The notes under the pieces were generated by a model that worked only from the letters and a program-made list of their open reading frames with translations, did not search any database and was not told where the DNA came from. Both the position numbers and the translations under genes were made by a program. Positions 1-8,262 of a stretch of DNA of 25,000 nt are shown here, in pieces. The stretch lies in NCBI GenBank assembly GCA_019918135.1, contig WBZZ01005362.1:1-25000 (forward strand). Direction: 5' to 3'. Source of the DNA: Paulinella micropora (lineage: Eukaryota > Cercozoa > Imbricatea > Euglyphida > Paulinellidae). How positions within the stretch are numbered: position 1 is the stretch's first letter; each line of letters starts with the position of its first letter.

Positions 1-1283
1 TTTTTATCCAATTGTGTAGAGACTGTAGCCGTATAGACCTCCGCCTCTCTCTTGTCTGACAGGTTTGAACCATCCTTAGACACCGCGTCCGTTGGCATAT
101 ATGCCTCATATGCGTGTGTAATGGCCACCTGTTTCCCTTCCGATGCTACCCCTAGGTGTAGGGCCTCGTATGAGTCAATAGCATGGAGAGAGTCGACAAC
201 ATATTCTTCTCCTGGCTCTACGCCGTATATGACTCTTTTGGCGGCGCAATCAATCACTACGTTCATTGTCGCCAGTTGGTCGTACGACAAAAGAACAGAT
301 CCGTGGTATTCGGGGACAACGTAAAAGTCCACTCGATATACTCGTCCGGATTTCAATTTAAAATTTAACGTGATGATGCCCGTTATATCCGTCCGACTAC
401 TAACTCCTTTCAAGGTGCCAGATGATTTTTTCATATTAGTTTCTAACCACTCATGGTGTTTCGTAGTAAATTTCTGGCCGACAATATTAATATTCGCCAT
501 AGTATCATTACCAACGTTTATAAAGGTATTTAATGTTTCACAAAAAAGGTTCGTATAGCATAAAGCGTCTGGCCGGTGACTTTTTAAGGCCAATACAAGG
601 AGCTTGTGTTCTAAAATCTGTATCCTTTTCTCGAGGTTCGCCTCCTCCTCCCTTTCCGCCGTTTTTGTAATGTCTTTTTGGGTATTGTTCACAGGCGAAG
701 GATGATTGTCCTTGCTTTCTCTGTTTGAGACCGTGAGGAGAGGTTGATGTCCTCCATCCTCCTTGTCTATTGTCTGTCTCGGCAAGTTGATAAGATTAAC
801 TGCCGGTTCTATTCTTACTTTCTTCGGCTGTGGCTGCGACAGGCCCGCCTGCTTTCTCTTTGCCAGCGCTTTACTCGCCTGCCTATTAGCAGCATGCACT
901 GTTTGTTGTCGTGATGGGTGTACTGGTATTGTACTACCTTTGAGTTGGTCTGTGGCCTGCTGTGGGCTCTTAGACTCACTGGTACCCTTGGTTGGGACCT
1001 GCACAACGGTGTATCGTGCAATGCATGTTGTTCTGTTTTCTCCCTCCTTCTCTAGTCATTGGACTACCTCAAATCTGTTACCTGAGTCGGCATCAGTGTC
1101 GGTAGTGGTTGCGCCTGATGTCGCATAGGCCTGTGGTGCTGAGGAACTCGAGCTTGAGCTCGAGCCGTCTGCCCAGCCCCCATCTCTGTGGTACGGGCGC
1201 TCTGGGCTGCCGTATCCACCTCGGCCAACCCATCTTCCTCCTCCTCTACCTTGAAATACACCTCTTGCTCCTCCTCTTCTCAC
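1..1283 (-). CDS. Gag RGG tail and retropepsin-like protease, joined across an in-frame TGA
   Basis: The first 75 codons are RGG-rich, then Ser-rich. They end at a TGA (1058-1056), after which the same frame stays open to the window edge, over 350 codons. Beyond the TGA come a basic linker, a Glu/Lys coiled-coil-like segment, and a retropepsin-like domain from about 550. The domain's later strands look canonical: a VVPEYHGSVLLSYD segment and a NVVID...VIYG ending. The flap-side signature VGNDTMA matches the TGNDSMA of element B. At the catalytic triad, however, the codons at 518-510 read Asn-Val-Gly instead of Asp-Thr/Ser-Gly, so the protease may be dead or may use another Asp. The rest is probably the protease-RT linker. 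Confidence 0.6.
1052..1058 (-). promoter_or_regulatory. Candidate UGA stop-codon readthrough site (UGA-CUA-G)
   Basis: The only stop between the RGG tail of Gag and the protease is TGA directly followed by CTAG. UGA followed by CUA or CUAG is an established leaky stop context in alphaviruses and in several animal genes with programmed readthrough. Gag-to-Pol readthrough of a single stop is the known strategy of gammaretroviruses. The sequence and the open frame on both sides are seen directly; the function is inferred. A point mutation in a decaying element is the alternative. Confidence 0.45.
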
Positions 1284-2350
1284 ACATCCTCTCTCCCCCC
1301 GCGAGTGTATGTGCCTCGTGCGAAAGGGGCTCCTCCTCCTCGATTGATTCCTCTCCCTCCTCCTCTTCCTCGTGTTCCACCTCTTCCTCTACTTGCGGCT
1401 TCTATGGCTGCCGTCTTCTGATCATCTCTAGCGAAAAGAGACTTGATCGCGTCAGCTAGTTCGTGGTCATGGTCCGCGACATCCTGTAATTTCCACCCCT
1501 GATCCTTGCGCAGTCGGCGCAGAACGGCGACGGTGTTGGTTTCGTCCGACCGTACGTTCTTGAGGAGTGTGTTTCGGATGCGGGTGTCCTCGACATCGTG
1601 GTTGTACGGGCATTTCTTATTTGTGTGTTTGAAGCATTGTGCCCGTGCCCACCAACGAATACAAGGTGTGTTAGCTTCACGACTGTTCTCTCTTGGTCGC
1701 TTTCCTAGAGATCGTTGCGTGTGTGCGGCTTGCGGCTGAGCAGAAGCCGATGCAGAACCGATCAAGGATGCTGTCTGGCTGTCGAGCCTCTGACAAGCGG
1801 TCATTACTTCGGTCCACAACATTTTTGGGCTCACGGCCTTAGTCGTGGCCTCAAAGACGCTCATCTCCAAAAAGTTCAAGTGCTTTACCTTGTCGAAGAT
1901 TTTGCAGTCTTGCATGAGCAGTGTGAGCTTATTTTTGTTGTAGACGTGCAAAGCACTGAGGAAATATAGGAGTATGGCTTTGTGGTTATAAAAGAGAGTG
2001 TACTGGGTGCACACATTTGTTAAGACAGATGCAAGCTGAGTGACAGACTGCAACTGCTCCGATACTAAGTCGAAAATTTCAAACCCAATCAATGTGCCAG
2101 TGCACAAGTGTTGGTATCCACTTGCCTTAAAGTATCGAATGAGGGCAGCAATGGCCAGAGTACAACTCATCTCTGCATGTCCACCTTTCCTTGCTAGCTC
2201 CTCCTCTCCTCTGTACTTCTCGTAAGTTATACGATCAAAACCAGCTCCAAGGAGGGATCGATCACAGAGATGTTCTAGGACTTCATACTCCTGCTCCACC
2301 TCACACTGGTTTTGCTGGAAGCATCTGTCCATCTCATGGAGCTTAGTCAT
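1280..2350 (-). CDS. Gag-like protein, C-terminal half with CCCH zinc finger and RGG box
   Basis: A 356-residue reading frame continues Gag. Residues 1-190 look helical and globular. Residues 230-251 hold Cys230-x8-Cys239-x7-Cys247-x3-His251, a CCCH-type zinc finger with a slightly long middle spacer, after a basic KRPRE stretch. The C-terminal 45 residues are RGG/GRG repeats. CCCH fingers and RGG boxes bind single-stranded RNA, so this part plausibly plays the nucleocapsid role normally taken by CCHC knuckles (inference). The frame is open upstream of the ATG into the preceding ORF, which suggests the ATG is internal. At the 3' end it stops next to a C6 run (plus 1295-1300), and the RGG repeats carry on in the -1 frame of the following ORF. 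Confidence 0.6.
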   Translation of the reverse strand: MTKLHEMDRCFQQNQCEVEQEYEVLEHLCDRSLLGAGFDRITYEKYRGEEELARKGGHAEMSCTLAIAALIRYFKASGYQHLCTGTLIGFEIFDLVSEQLQSVTQLASVLTNVCTQYTLFYNHKAILLYFLSALHVYNKNKLTLLMQDCKIFDKVKHLNFLEMSVFEATTKAVSPKMLWTEVMTACQRLDSQTASLIGSASASAQPQAAHTQRSLGKRPRENSREANTPCIRWWARAQCFKHTNKKCPYNHDVEDTRIRNTLLKNVRSDETNTVAVLRRLRKDQGWKLQDVADHDHELADAIKSLFARDDQKTAAIEAASRGRGGTRGRGGGRGINRGGGAPFARGTYTRGGREDV

Positions 2351-3450
2351 GAAGGTCTTCTCTGTGTCAGCCTCATTGGCAGTGATAGCATAGAGCTTAA
2401 GCCCCCTCCCCCAATTTTGATTTTAGCTAGGGCTGCCTGTAGCGCCTGCTTTTTCTTCTGGGAGTCAGTCAAGTTAATTACTGTTCCTCCCCCTTGGGGT
2501 CCTCCTCCTGTGGGTCCTCCTCCTGCTTTCTTGGGAGCTGGGTTAGATGTGGTAGGTGGAGCCGTTGGCTGTGGAGCCACCCGTGCTACTGCCATTGCCA
2601 CAGCTATCTTCTCCTTCTGCTCCTTCTCCTCTTTCTGTCTCGTCTCTTCTTCTTTCACCTGTCGTGCTAGATGAGTCACGAACTGTGCAAGCCCTGTAAC
2701 ACTAGAGAGGAAGTGTGCCTTTTCTCTCATGGAAGACTTATCAGCTCTGTTATTATTTGGGATTGTTGTGAGAGGGCCTTTAATGAGAGTGTGATTCTTC
2801 GTGTGGGCCCATTGTTTCCATGTTGGTTTTTGCTCCTTCCCCTCAAAGAGGCCCTTATGGAGTTGTGTGAGGCGTTCAAGCACCTGACAAGACTGGTCAA
2901 CCTCCTCGTAAACAGGATGTTGCCTTGTGTTGTCTTTCAGTGCTTTGTACATTTCGTTGTAAGCCCGTGTGAAGGCAGTTACAAAAGCCTCAAGGGCAAA
3001 CTCAATACCACTTTGGTTTCTACCTTCGAACTTTCTTTCTAGATTCTTGATATCAGTGGGGACACCACAGACAGACAGCCATGCTGCAGTTGTGCGTTTA
3101 TTTTTCCACTGTATGTTTGTGCGTTCATAAAATTCCGCAACGAGCACAGCAGCGTAGAGTGTTGCAGATATGTCGTATATGTCGCACAGTGTAAGAGTGT
3201 CGCCATACTTGATATCCTGCAATGGCACTCTTTCGTGCTCAAACCTCACTTTGTTGAAGAGAGGCTTCGCAAGGCCGGGAATTTCGATCAGGAGGTTGCT
3301 TTGACCTTGTCCTGGTCTATTCCTTTTCTCGTAAGGAATGTAGATGTGTGTTTTATAATAGGTTGGGTAGTTAAGGAAGAAGGACTCTTCATCATCATAT
3401 GTAGCCAACTGTTCCCATGTATTTGGGATATTCTGGCCAACATCCTCCAT
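2347..3450 (-). CDS. Gag-like protein, N-terminal half (element A)
   Basis: The product is about 367 residues from the ATG at 3450. It has no database-recognisable domain I can name, but its position before a CCCH/RGG region and a retropepsin makes it the Gag N-terminal half. The N-terminal two thirds look globular. Towards the C-terminus there is a charged Lys/Glu helix, then a Gly/Pro-rich linker. The upstream frame stays acidic and protein-like back to an ATG at 3684, across one probable -1 shift near 3590 and a C17-type homopolymer near 3515, so the true start may be 3684. The last 15 or so residues read unconvincingly, while the -1 frame after the G-run (plus 2402-2412) reads smoothly into the next ORF. 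The annotated stop overlaps the next ATG as ATGA, so termination-reinitiation is a formal alternative. Confidence 0.6.
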   Translation of the reverse strand: MEDVGQNIPNTWEQLATYDDEESFFLNYPTYYKTHIYIPYEKRNRPGQGQSNLLIEIPGLAKPLFNKVRFEHERVPLQDIKYGDTLTLCDIYDISATLYAAVLVAEFYERTNIQWKNKRTTAAWLSVCGVPTDIKNLERKFEGRNQSGIEFALEAFVTAFTRAYNEMYKALKDNTRQHPVYEEVDQSCQVLERLTQLHKGLFEGKEQKPTWKQWAHTKNHTLIKGPLTTIPNNNRADKSSMREKAHFLSSVTGLAQFVTHLARQVKEEETRQKEEKEQKEKIAVAMAVARVAPQPTAPPTTSNPAPKKAGGGPTGGGPQGGGTVINLTDSQKKKQALQAALAKIKIGGGGLSSMLSLPMRLTQRRPS

Positions 3451-3684
3451 CTCTCTCTCTGCCTCTGTCAATGGAGATCCTCCAGTCTGACCTGCACTCG
3501 CTTCTTGTGCATTACCCCCCCCCCCCCCCCTGTCGACTCTACATCGGCTGTATACGTATACTCCTCTCTCTCCTCTCCATCTCTATCCCCCTCTCTTTGA
3601 GTACTGAGTCTCCTGCTCCTCTCCTCCCTCACTAGGACCATAATCAGTTGGTGTCACACCAGCCTGCTCATTCTCGTCTTCCAT

Positions 3685-4927
3685 CTTATGTTATGAGAGT
3701 CACGTCTGCTTTTTTTTCTTTCTTTTTTTCCTCTGTTATTCTTATCACTCTATGCAACCTTCTTCTCCTTCTTCCTTTTCTCTGTTGAAATAGTTATGGT
3801 GCGTCAGGCCCTACACAGAGATAACGATAGTTTGGTCAAAAGAGCTGTTTTGTAGAAGTCAGTCTGTCGTCGGACAGTGCTTCGATATTTGTCTTGCTCT
3901 TGTGTGAGAGATGCCAATGTAATCTCCTCTGGTTTCTGCAGAGAAAATGCAAGGAAAATGGTTCAGAACAGAGAGTGGGAGTGCTTTGCTCGTTTTCCCT
4001 CTGTCTGTGTGTTTGTCTGATGTTTGTTTCGCACTTGTCCTACTTGGCTTTATGCAAGCAGCAAGAGGGAGTGGAGTAAGTGTGGTCTGGTGTCTTGTAG
4101 AAGAGCACACAGAAGCCAAATGTGCACAAGGGCTAAAGGTTATGCCAGCTTGTGACAAATTGATTGCTTGTTTGTAAGTTTTTTGTTTGAGGATGAGTAG
4201 GAGTGTTTGTTTTCGTCTGATGTCTGTGCGACAGATCAGCGAAAAATAAATTTGTGCTTATCTGATGTCTGTACGACAGATCAGAAAAGAAATCAGCCTT
4301 TAGCTATGGACTCCAAATGTACTATCCCCAACGATAGCTCAATGGAAGAGTAAGTCGGTAATATAACCAAACACAGTCCTCAAAAAAGAGAATGATGTCT
4401 CGTTATATTAGCTCAGTGACGCAAAGACAAAAAGCCGCCAAAAGACCAGGATCAAATTGGCATTTCAGACGTGTCCGGCCAGAGGAAATCTATAAATAAG
4501 TTTTTTACCGGATAATTCGGGAGGTGATGTCCACAAAGCACACAAATAGCCTTCTATTAAATAACTATAGCTAAGAGAAAAACATATTTATATTAATTAC
4601 CTTTTTGAAGTATTCTCCAGTAATCTCCACCTACCACACACAACAAGTATGCTAAATAAAATTTCATCGCAAGCAGTGGATTTTTTTTTTGTTTTTATGC
4701 TTGTTAATTTTTTCTTTTTCTAAGGATGAAATGAAAATGAAAAGTTGTCTATTTTCCAGTTTCACAAAATCTGGCAAGAGGGAAAATCAACCTCACCTTT
4801 CTCGTGTCAGGTGTAGAATTTTTAAATATCTTTTTTCTGGTGAGTGGTGGTAAATTCCATTTAAGTGTAAGGACATAATAAGACATAAAATGACAACATA
4901 AGACCCATGCCCGACTACAAGCAAGGA
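3685..4927. other. Stretch without a recognised gene
   Basis: No protein reads convincingly on either strand. The first part (to about 4200) is T-rich on the plus strand and could contain the 5' leader or LTR of element A, but no TG...CA ends, repeat partner or primer-binding site could be seen. From about 4300 onward base composition becomes AT-rich, like the viral relic that follows. Two stretches resembling Pol III A boxes (near 4337 and 4406) lie here; only the second has a weak B-box-like partner near 4449. Confidence 0.5.
4217..4284. repeat. Doublet of 23-bp near-palindromes
   Basis: The 23-bp word starting CTGATGTCTGT and ending CGACAGATCAG occurs at 4217-4239 and again at 4262-4284 with one difference. 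Each copy is itself a near-perfect inverted repeat with a tiny loop. The 45-bp period and self-complementarity suggest protein-binding sites or the termini of a small element. No function can be assigned. Confidence 0.5.
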
Positions 4928-5872
4928 AAAACTTATGATATTCATTCATACCAGACTGATTAGATATATATTGGTTCTACTTCAAACACACTACATGAAA
5001 GATTATATCAACATATAGTAAATTACAAACTACACATCAAAGGAAATTATGGTTTTGTTTCTTCTTTTGATATAATTAAGTATGAAGATAATTACATAGA
5101 ACTTTTTGAAATGTTTCTTTGTAATAATAAAATTGAACTTCGTAAGAGAGAAGGAGAAACAATTAGAGAGATTGAAAATTGTGTTAATGAAAGAATTGAA
5201 GGAAGAAATAAAAAGGAATCTCACGAAGGCAACAAAGAAATAAGGAATGAAACTTGTAGAAAATACTACAACGATAATCGTGAAAGAGTGTTGAATGAAG
5301 CAAAACAATATAGAATCTTAAATATTGAGAAAATAAAGAAAACACAAAAAGAATATTATGAAAGTAATCGTGAAATTATAGCGGGAAAAAGTAGAAAATA
5401 TAGCAATTAAAATTTAGAAGACATTAAAGAAAGAAAGAAAAAATATTATGATAATAGTGCTTCTCAGTCAATGGCGAATGCAATTCTGCACATGTGCCTC
5501 CATCGTCTCACCCGCGAGGGGAGTACGAAGATTTGACGATAGCTCTACTGACACACCCGCAGGGCAGCTCCAAGCCTTCCAGACAGACCAATACTTTCAA
5601 AAAAATATCCTTTGAAAATACTGGCACCGACGGGAATCGAACTGGCGACAGGTCCCAGATGGTAGACCTTGACCACTGAGCTATCGCGGTGCCACTGATT
5701 TTCTGATAATAATTGTGAAAATATTCTTCAAATACGAAGAGAGCAGAATCATTTAATCGTGAAATGTGTGTGTGGAGTTGAAGTATCAAGAGAATATTTA
5801 TCAAAACATAAAAGAAATAAAAAGCACATAACATTAATCAAACCAATAGGACTAAATGGATTTAATTTATAA
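4928..5872 (+). pseudogene. GIY-YIG nuclease-like protein with C-terminal zinc finger, interrupted by a SINE
   Basis: The N-terminal part reads IYIGST followed by a His-containing helix, the Y-I-G-S-T core of the GIY-YIG nuclease fold, then a conserved SFDIIKY...EGE segment. Next is a Lys/Glu/Tyr-rich repeat region with YY-x-(N/S)NRE units. The last 40 residues after the insertion contain a Cys-x-Cys and a spaced His-x5-His pair (VKCVCGVE...SKHKRNKKH), a zinc-finger-like end common in such viral proteins. The start is not visible. In-frame TAG (4961) and TAA (5408) break the frame. A tRNA-derived SINE sits between the repeat region and the finger; the frame on both sides is the same. GIY-YIG proteins cut DNA and are often selfish or help element mobility. 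Confidence 0.62.
5459..5694 (-). mobile_element. tRNA-derived SINE, copy 1
   Basis: The minus-strand 5' end (5693-5623) is a 71-nt tRNA-like head. Its GGCACCG and CGGTGCC ends pair as a 7-bp acceptor stem. It has a Pol III A box (TAGCTCAGTGG) and a B box (GTTCGATTCC). The T-stem does not pair well and the anticodon loop is too long, so this is a SINE head and not a working tRNA gene. A tRNA-unrelated body of about 165 bp follows. Copy 2 is about 90 percent similar over the full length. The 8-bp word TGATAATA flanks the insertion on both sides (with an extra mismatch region), a plausible target-site duplication. Confidence 0.75.
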
Positions 5873-5985
5873 ATCTAATATTTATTTTTTCTTCCTAATT
5901 CTATCTGAGGTTCTCACATTACTTTCATCAATGTCTTATCTTTTTAATAATCTCTATGTGTTTCGTTCCTTAGTTATTTTTATTT

Positions 5986-6719
5986 TTACTCTTTATTTTT
6001 TACTTGCTTTTCTTCTTCTACTGATTTAGTAAATTCAGTTTTTAGAAGTTCTCGCGGTGATACTAATTCATTATCAGAAAGAATGATTTTGAAGCCAGAC
6101 CTGCCTATTACTTTGTAAATTTGCTTACTAAACTACTTTCCACCTTTCTCAAACATCAGTCTCTTTAATTCTTTTCTTACTGAGTCGCCTACTTCAAATT
6201 TATCTATTAATCCATCACGAGTGATTTTCTGTTTATTCTTATCACGGCCTGTAAAAGATTATCAATTGGTCTGCTTCCTGTTGTGTAATGAACTTTATGA
6301 TTTTAAGCATTAATTAAATCTTGAATATAACTGACTCAGTCAAAATTACGATTTGTTTCAAATAAAAAGTCAAGCCATCTTCTAATACTTCTTATTACTA
6401 TATTAACAACTGCTAAGGCTCTATGATCGCCGACGTCAACAACATCGTGTTTAATATCATTTTCAATGAAATAATCGTGGGTTGCTCCTTTATATTCTCC
6501 CCCGCTGTCGGTAGTAATTGATTTCGATTTATATTTGATTGACTTTAAAGCATAATAAACTTATTTCGCTGTTTTATTTTTTAGTGGAATGATTATTAAT
6601 CTGCTATGACAATCAATCCAAACAAGCATCAAAGCATATCTTTTATTTCCTTTCTTATCTTTTATTTTACTCATATTTGCTAAGTCAAAAAAAACTTGAT
6701 CCAAATGTTTATCAACCCA
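5986..6719 (-). pseudogene. rve-type integrase of a Polinton-like element, decayed
   Basis: Read in one main frame, this shows a DDE integrase core. WVDKHLDQVFFDLANM leads in; WIDCHSRLIIIPLKNKT carries the first catalytic Asp, ITTDSGGEYKG the second, and 34 residues later a helix where the catalytic Glu is expected reads VVNIVIRSIRR, that is Asn instead of Glu. A YNHKVHYTTGSRPID-like motif (with a stop at the Tyr) and a VGDSVR C-terminal SH3-like segment follow, as in Polinton and retroviral integrases. Stops interrupt it (TAA in the core, TGA at an expected Trp, TAA at an expected Tyr, TAG at an expected Trp) plus a frameshift near 6250 and another at the N-terminus. Acidic sequence upstream to about 6840 may be its N-terminal region. 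Confidence 0.68.
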
Positions 6720-6880
6720 TATAGTGTTCTATATTTTCGTGTTCTTTTTCTGGTAGTGAATTTCAAGTGCTTCTTCCAACTACTTCTCCCGTAGGTGTAT
6801 CTTCGCTGTCCGCATTCTGTGTATTAATAAATATATGTTTATGATCAAGTTAATTTTCTGAATTCACATTCATCTATATT

Positions 6881-7149
6881 TTAGAATTTTAAAAACATCC
6901 GCGATATTTCTTCATTACTTTTTTCTTTCTTATTCGCCTTTTCAGATTGATTGTAAACATTAACAGATATGTTTGATTTCTTTCCTCTACCCTTTTTATG
7001 TTTTGGTTCTTCTTCTTCAATGCTTTCACTTTTGCTTTCTGGTTCTGGTTCTGGTTCTGGTTCTGGCTTTGCCTTTGCCTTTGATTTAATGAAGTTACTT
7101 TTACAAGTGACCTTTGGTCATCCATACAAATAGTTAGCCCGAAGGCCAT
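6881..7149 (-). pseudogene. Pro/Glu- and Lys-rich protein remnant of the viral island
   Basis: The best reading has five PE dipeptide repeats, then an acidic SESIEEEE stretch and a basic KHKKGRGKK patch, ending RMFLKF before TAA. A TGA interrupts the N-terminal part at a position reading YLYG-stop-PKV. The other open frame over the same DNA gives a monotonous Gln/Asn repeat and is probably a shadow. The gene lies just upstream of the integrase on the same strand and might have been its N-terminal extension or a separate small gene. No function can be assigned. Confidence 0.4.
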
Positions 7150-7221
7150 TGATTTAACTAAGACTGCGACCCTTATAATATTAACATTAATGTTATTAAA
7201 GTAGCGTTGTAATATATTAAA

Positions 7222-7237
7222 GTAATAATAATAATGA

Positions 7238-7325
<88 letters not shown>

Positions 7326-7327
7326 TT
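7222..7327. repeat. (AAT)n microsatellite
   Basis: About 35 units of AAT, slightly interrupted near the left end, directly abutting the 3' end of SINE copy 2. On the SINE's strand it reads as an (ATT)n tail, so it may have grown from the SINE's own 3' repeat. Confidence 0.9.
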
Positions 7328-7563
7328 GCTTCTCAGTCAATGGTAAATGCAATTCTGCACATGTGTCTCCATCGTCTCACCCGCGAGGGGAGTACGAAGA
7401 TTGACGATAGCTCTACTGACACCCCCGCAAGGCAGCTCCAAGCTTTCCAGACAGACCAATACTTTCAAAGAAAACATTCTTTGAAAGTACTGGCACCGAC
7501 GGGAATCGAACTGGCGACAGGTCCCAGATGGTAGACCTTAACCACTGGGCTATCACAGTGCCA
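7328..7563 (-). mobile_element. tRNA-derived SINE, copy 2
   Basis: A full-length relative of copy 1, same strand, with A box TAGCCCAGTGG and an identical B box. The acceptor stem keeps pairing through one G-U wobble (GGCACTG with CGGTGCC). It is embedded in AAT repeats on both sides, so no target-site duplication can be defined. The two copies differ by scattered substitutions and small indels, as expected for independent insertions from one family. Confidence 0.75.
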
Positions 7564-7564
7564 A

Positions 7565-7616
<52 letters not shown>

Positions 7617-7629
7617 GTAGTAGTAGTAA
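7565..7629. repeat. (AAT)n with a (TAG)n end
   Basis: About 17 units of AAT then four TAG units, on the 5' side of SINE copy 2. Apparent poly-Tyr ORFs over it are low-complexity artefacts. Confidence 0.9.
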
Positions 7630-7692
7630 CAATAATGATGATAATATATCATACATATGGTTACGATATGTGTATATGGTCAGGGAGTTAAG

Positions 7693-7834
7693 GAGGGAGA
7701 TCCAAATTAGAATGAAATGTTAATTGTGCACTTCAGTTAATATTTCAATAATTGGTTTAATAAAGAAAGAGGGAAAGATCCAAACTAGGATGAAACGTTA
7801 ACTGTGTCCTTCACTTAATATTTCATTAATTTTT
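7693..7834. repeat. Imperfect 78-bp tandem repeat
   Basis: Two units of about 65 similar bases start with a GAGGGA...GATCCAAA word and run through TTAATATTTCA; they are offset by 78 bp and differ at roughly one base in eight. No coding potential is seen. Confidence 0.6.
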
Positions 7835-7843
7835 TTTTCTTTC

Positions 7844-8216
7844 TTATTCTTTCTTATTCTTTTTCTTTTCTTTCTTATTCTCTGCTTTCGCTCTTTTGAT
7901 TTTCATCTTAGCTATCTTTTCGGCGATAAGGTCTGTAAAATCAACTTCATCTTCACTCTCACTACTTTGCTCGGGTGTATCATCTTGATCTTTGTCATTA
8001 ATGATATCTTTCGCTAAATTTTTATTTTCTATCTATGCTATTTTTCGTTCCATATCTTCGTCTTCTTCTTTGACTGCTGTTCAGTATTGTTTTAAAACAT
8101 TTTTGGTGTGTTCCATTTTTCTCTGCTTGGTTTTTTCTTTAATTCCATCAACTGTTTTCCCCCAATTTTGTCTGCTTGCTTCGGGAGACTGTATTTATAC
8201 TAAGATTATTGTATTT
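7844..8216 (-). pseudogene. Lysine/acid-rich protein remnant of the viral island
   Basis: One minus-strand frame gives about 120 residues: a basic N-terminal half (KEKTKQRKMEHTKNVLKQY), an acidic middle (DDTPEQSSESEDEVDF) and a Lys/Glu-rich end before TAA. Two in-frame stops break it: TGA in QY-stop-TAVKEED and TAG in IA-stop-IENKN. No start codon remains at the expected place. It is transcribed away from the tail-fibre gene across a 46-bp AT-only spacer. Charge pattern and size resemble small nucleic-acid-binding viral proteins, but the family is not recognised. Confidence 0.42.
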
Positions 8217-8262
8217 TAGTATTTTTAAAATAATTAATTAATTAATTAATTAATATAATATA
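8217..8262. promoter_or_regulatory. AT-only spacer between divergent genes
   Basis: The spacer consists almost wholly of A and T, with about five TTAA/TAAT units, between the lysine-rich gene (-) and the ATG of the tail-fibre gene (+). It is a plausible shared late-type viral promoter region, by position and composition only. Confidence 0.3.

Larger units (their letters stand above)
1..3684 (-). mobile_element. LTR retrotransposon A, Gag-protease part, truncated by the window edge
   Basis: This minus-strand stretch reads as one Gag-protease polyprotein gene split over successive frames: an acidic N-terminus, a Gag core, a CCCH finger, RGG boxes, a coiled-coil-like linker and a retropepsin-like domain. 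Gag followed by an aspartic protease is the LTR-retrotransposon order, and the protease resembles that of element B at the other end of the window. Reverse transcriptase, RNase H and integrase would lie beyond the left edge. I could not delimit an LTR or a primer-binding site upstream. The frame changes sit at G-runs, so the element is either slightly decayed or affected by base-calling errors. Confidence 0.72.

Noticed and set aside
4330..4470. Further degenerate SINEs with A boxes near 4337 and 4406
   Set aside because: Only one weak B-box match and no pairing acceptor stem or similarity to the SINE body.
5623..5693. Functional tRNA gene on the minus strand
   Set aside because: Only the acceptor stem and the A and B boxes are good; the T-stem is unpaired, the anticodon loop has 10 nt, and a second copy has a SINE body attached.
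7215..7630. CRISPR-like array or poly-Tyr/poly-Leu genes
   Set aside because: The repeats are AAT microsatellites with no spacers; the ORFs only reflect the repeat.
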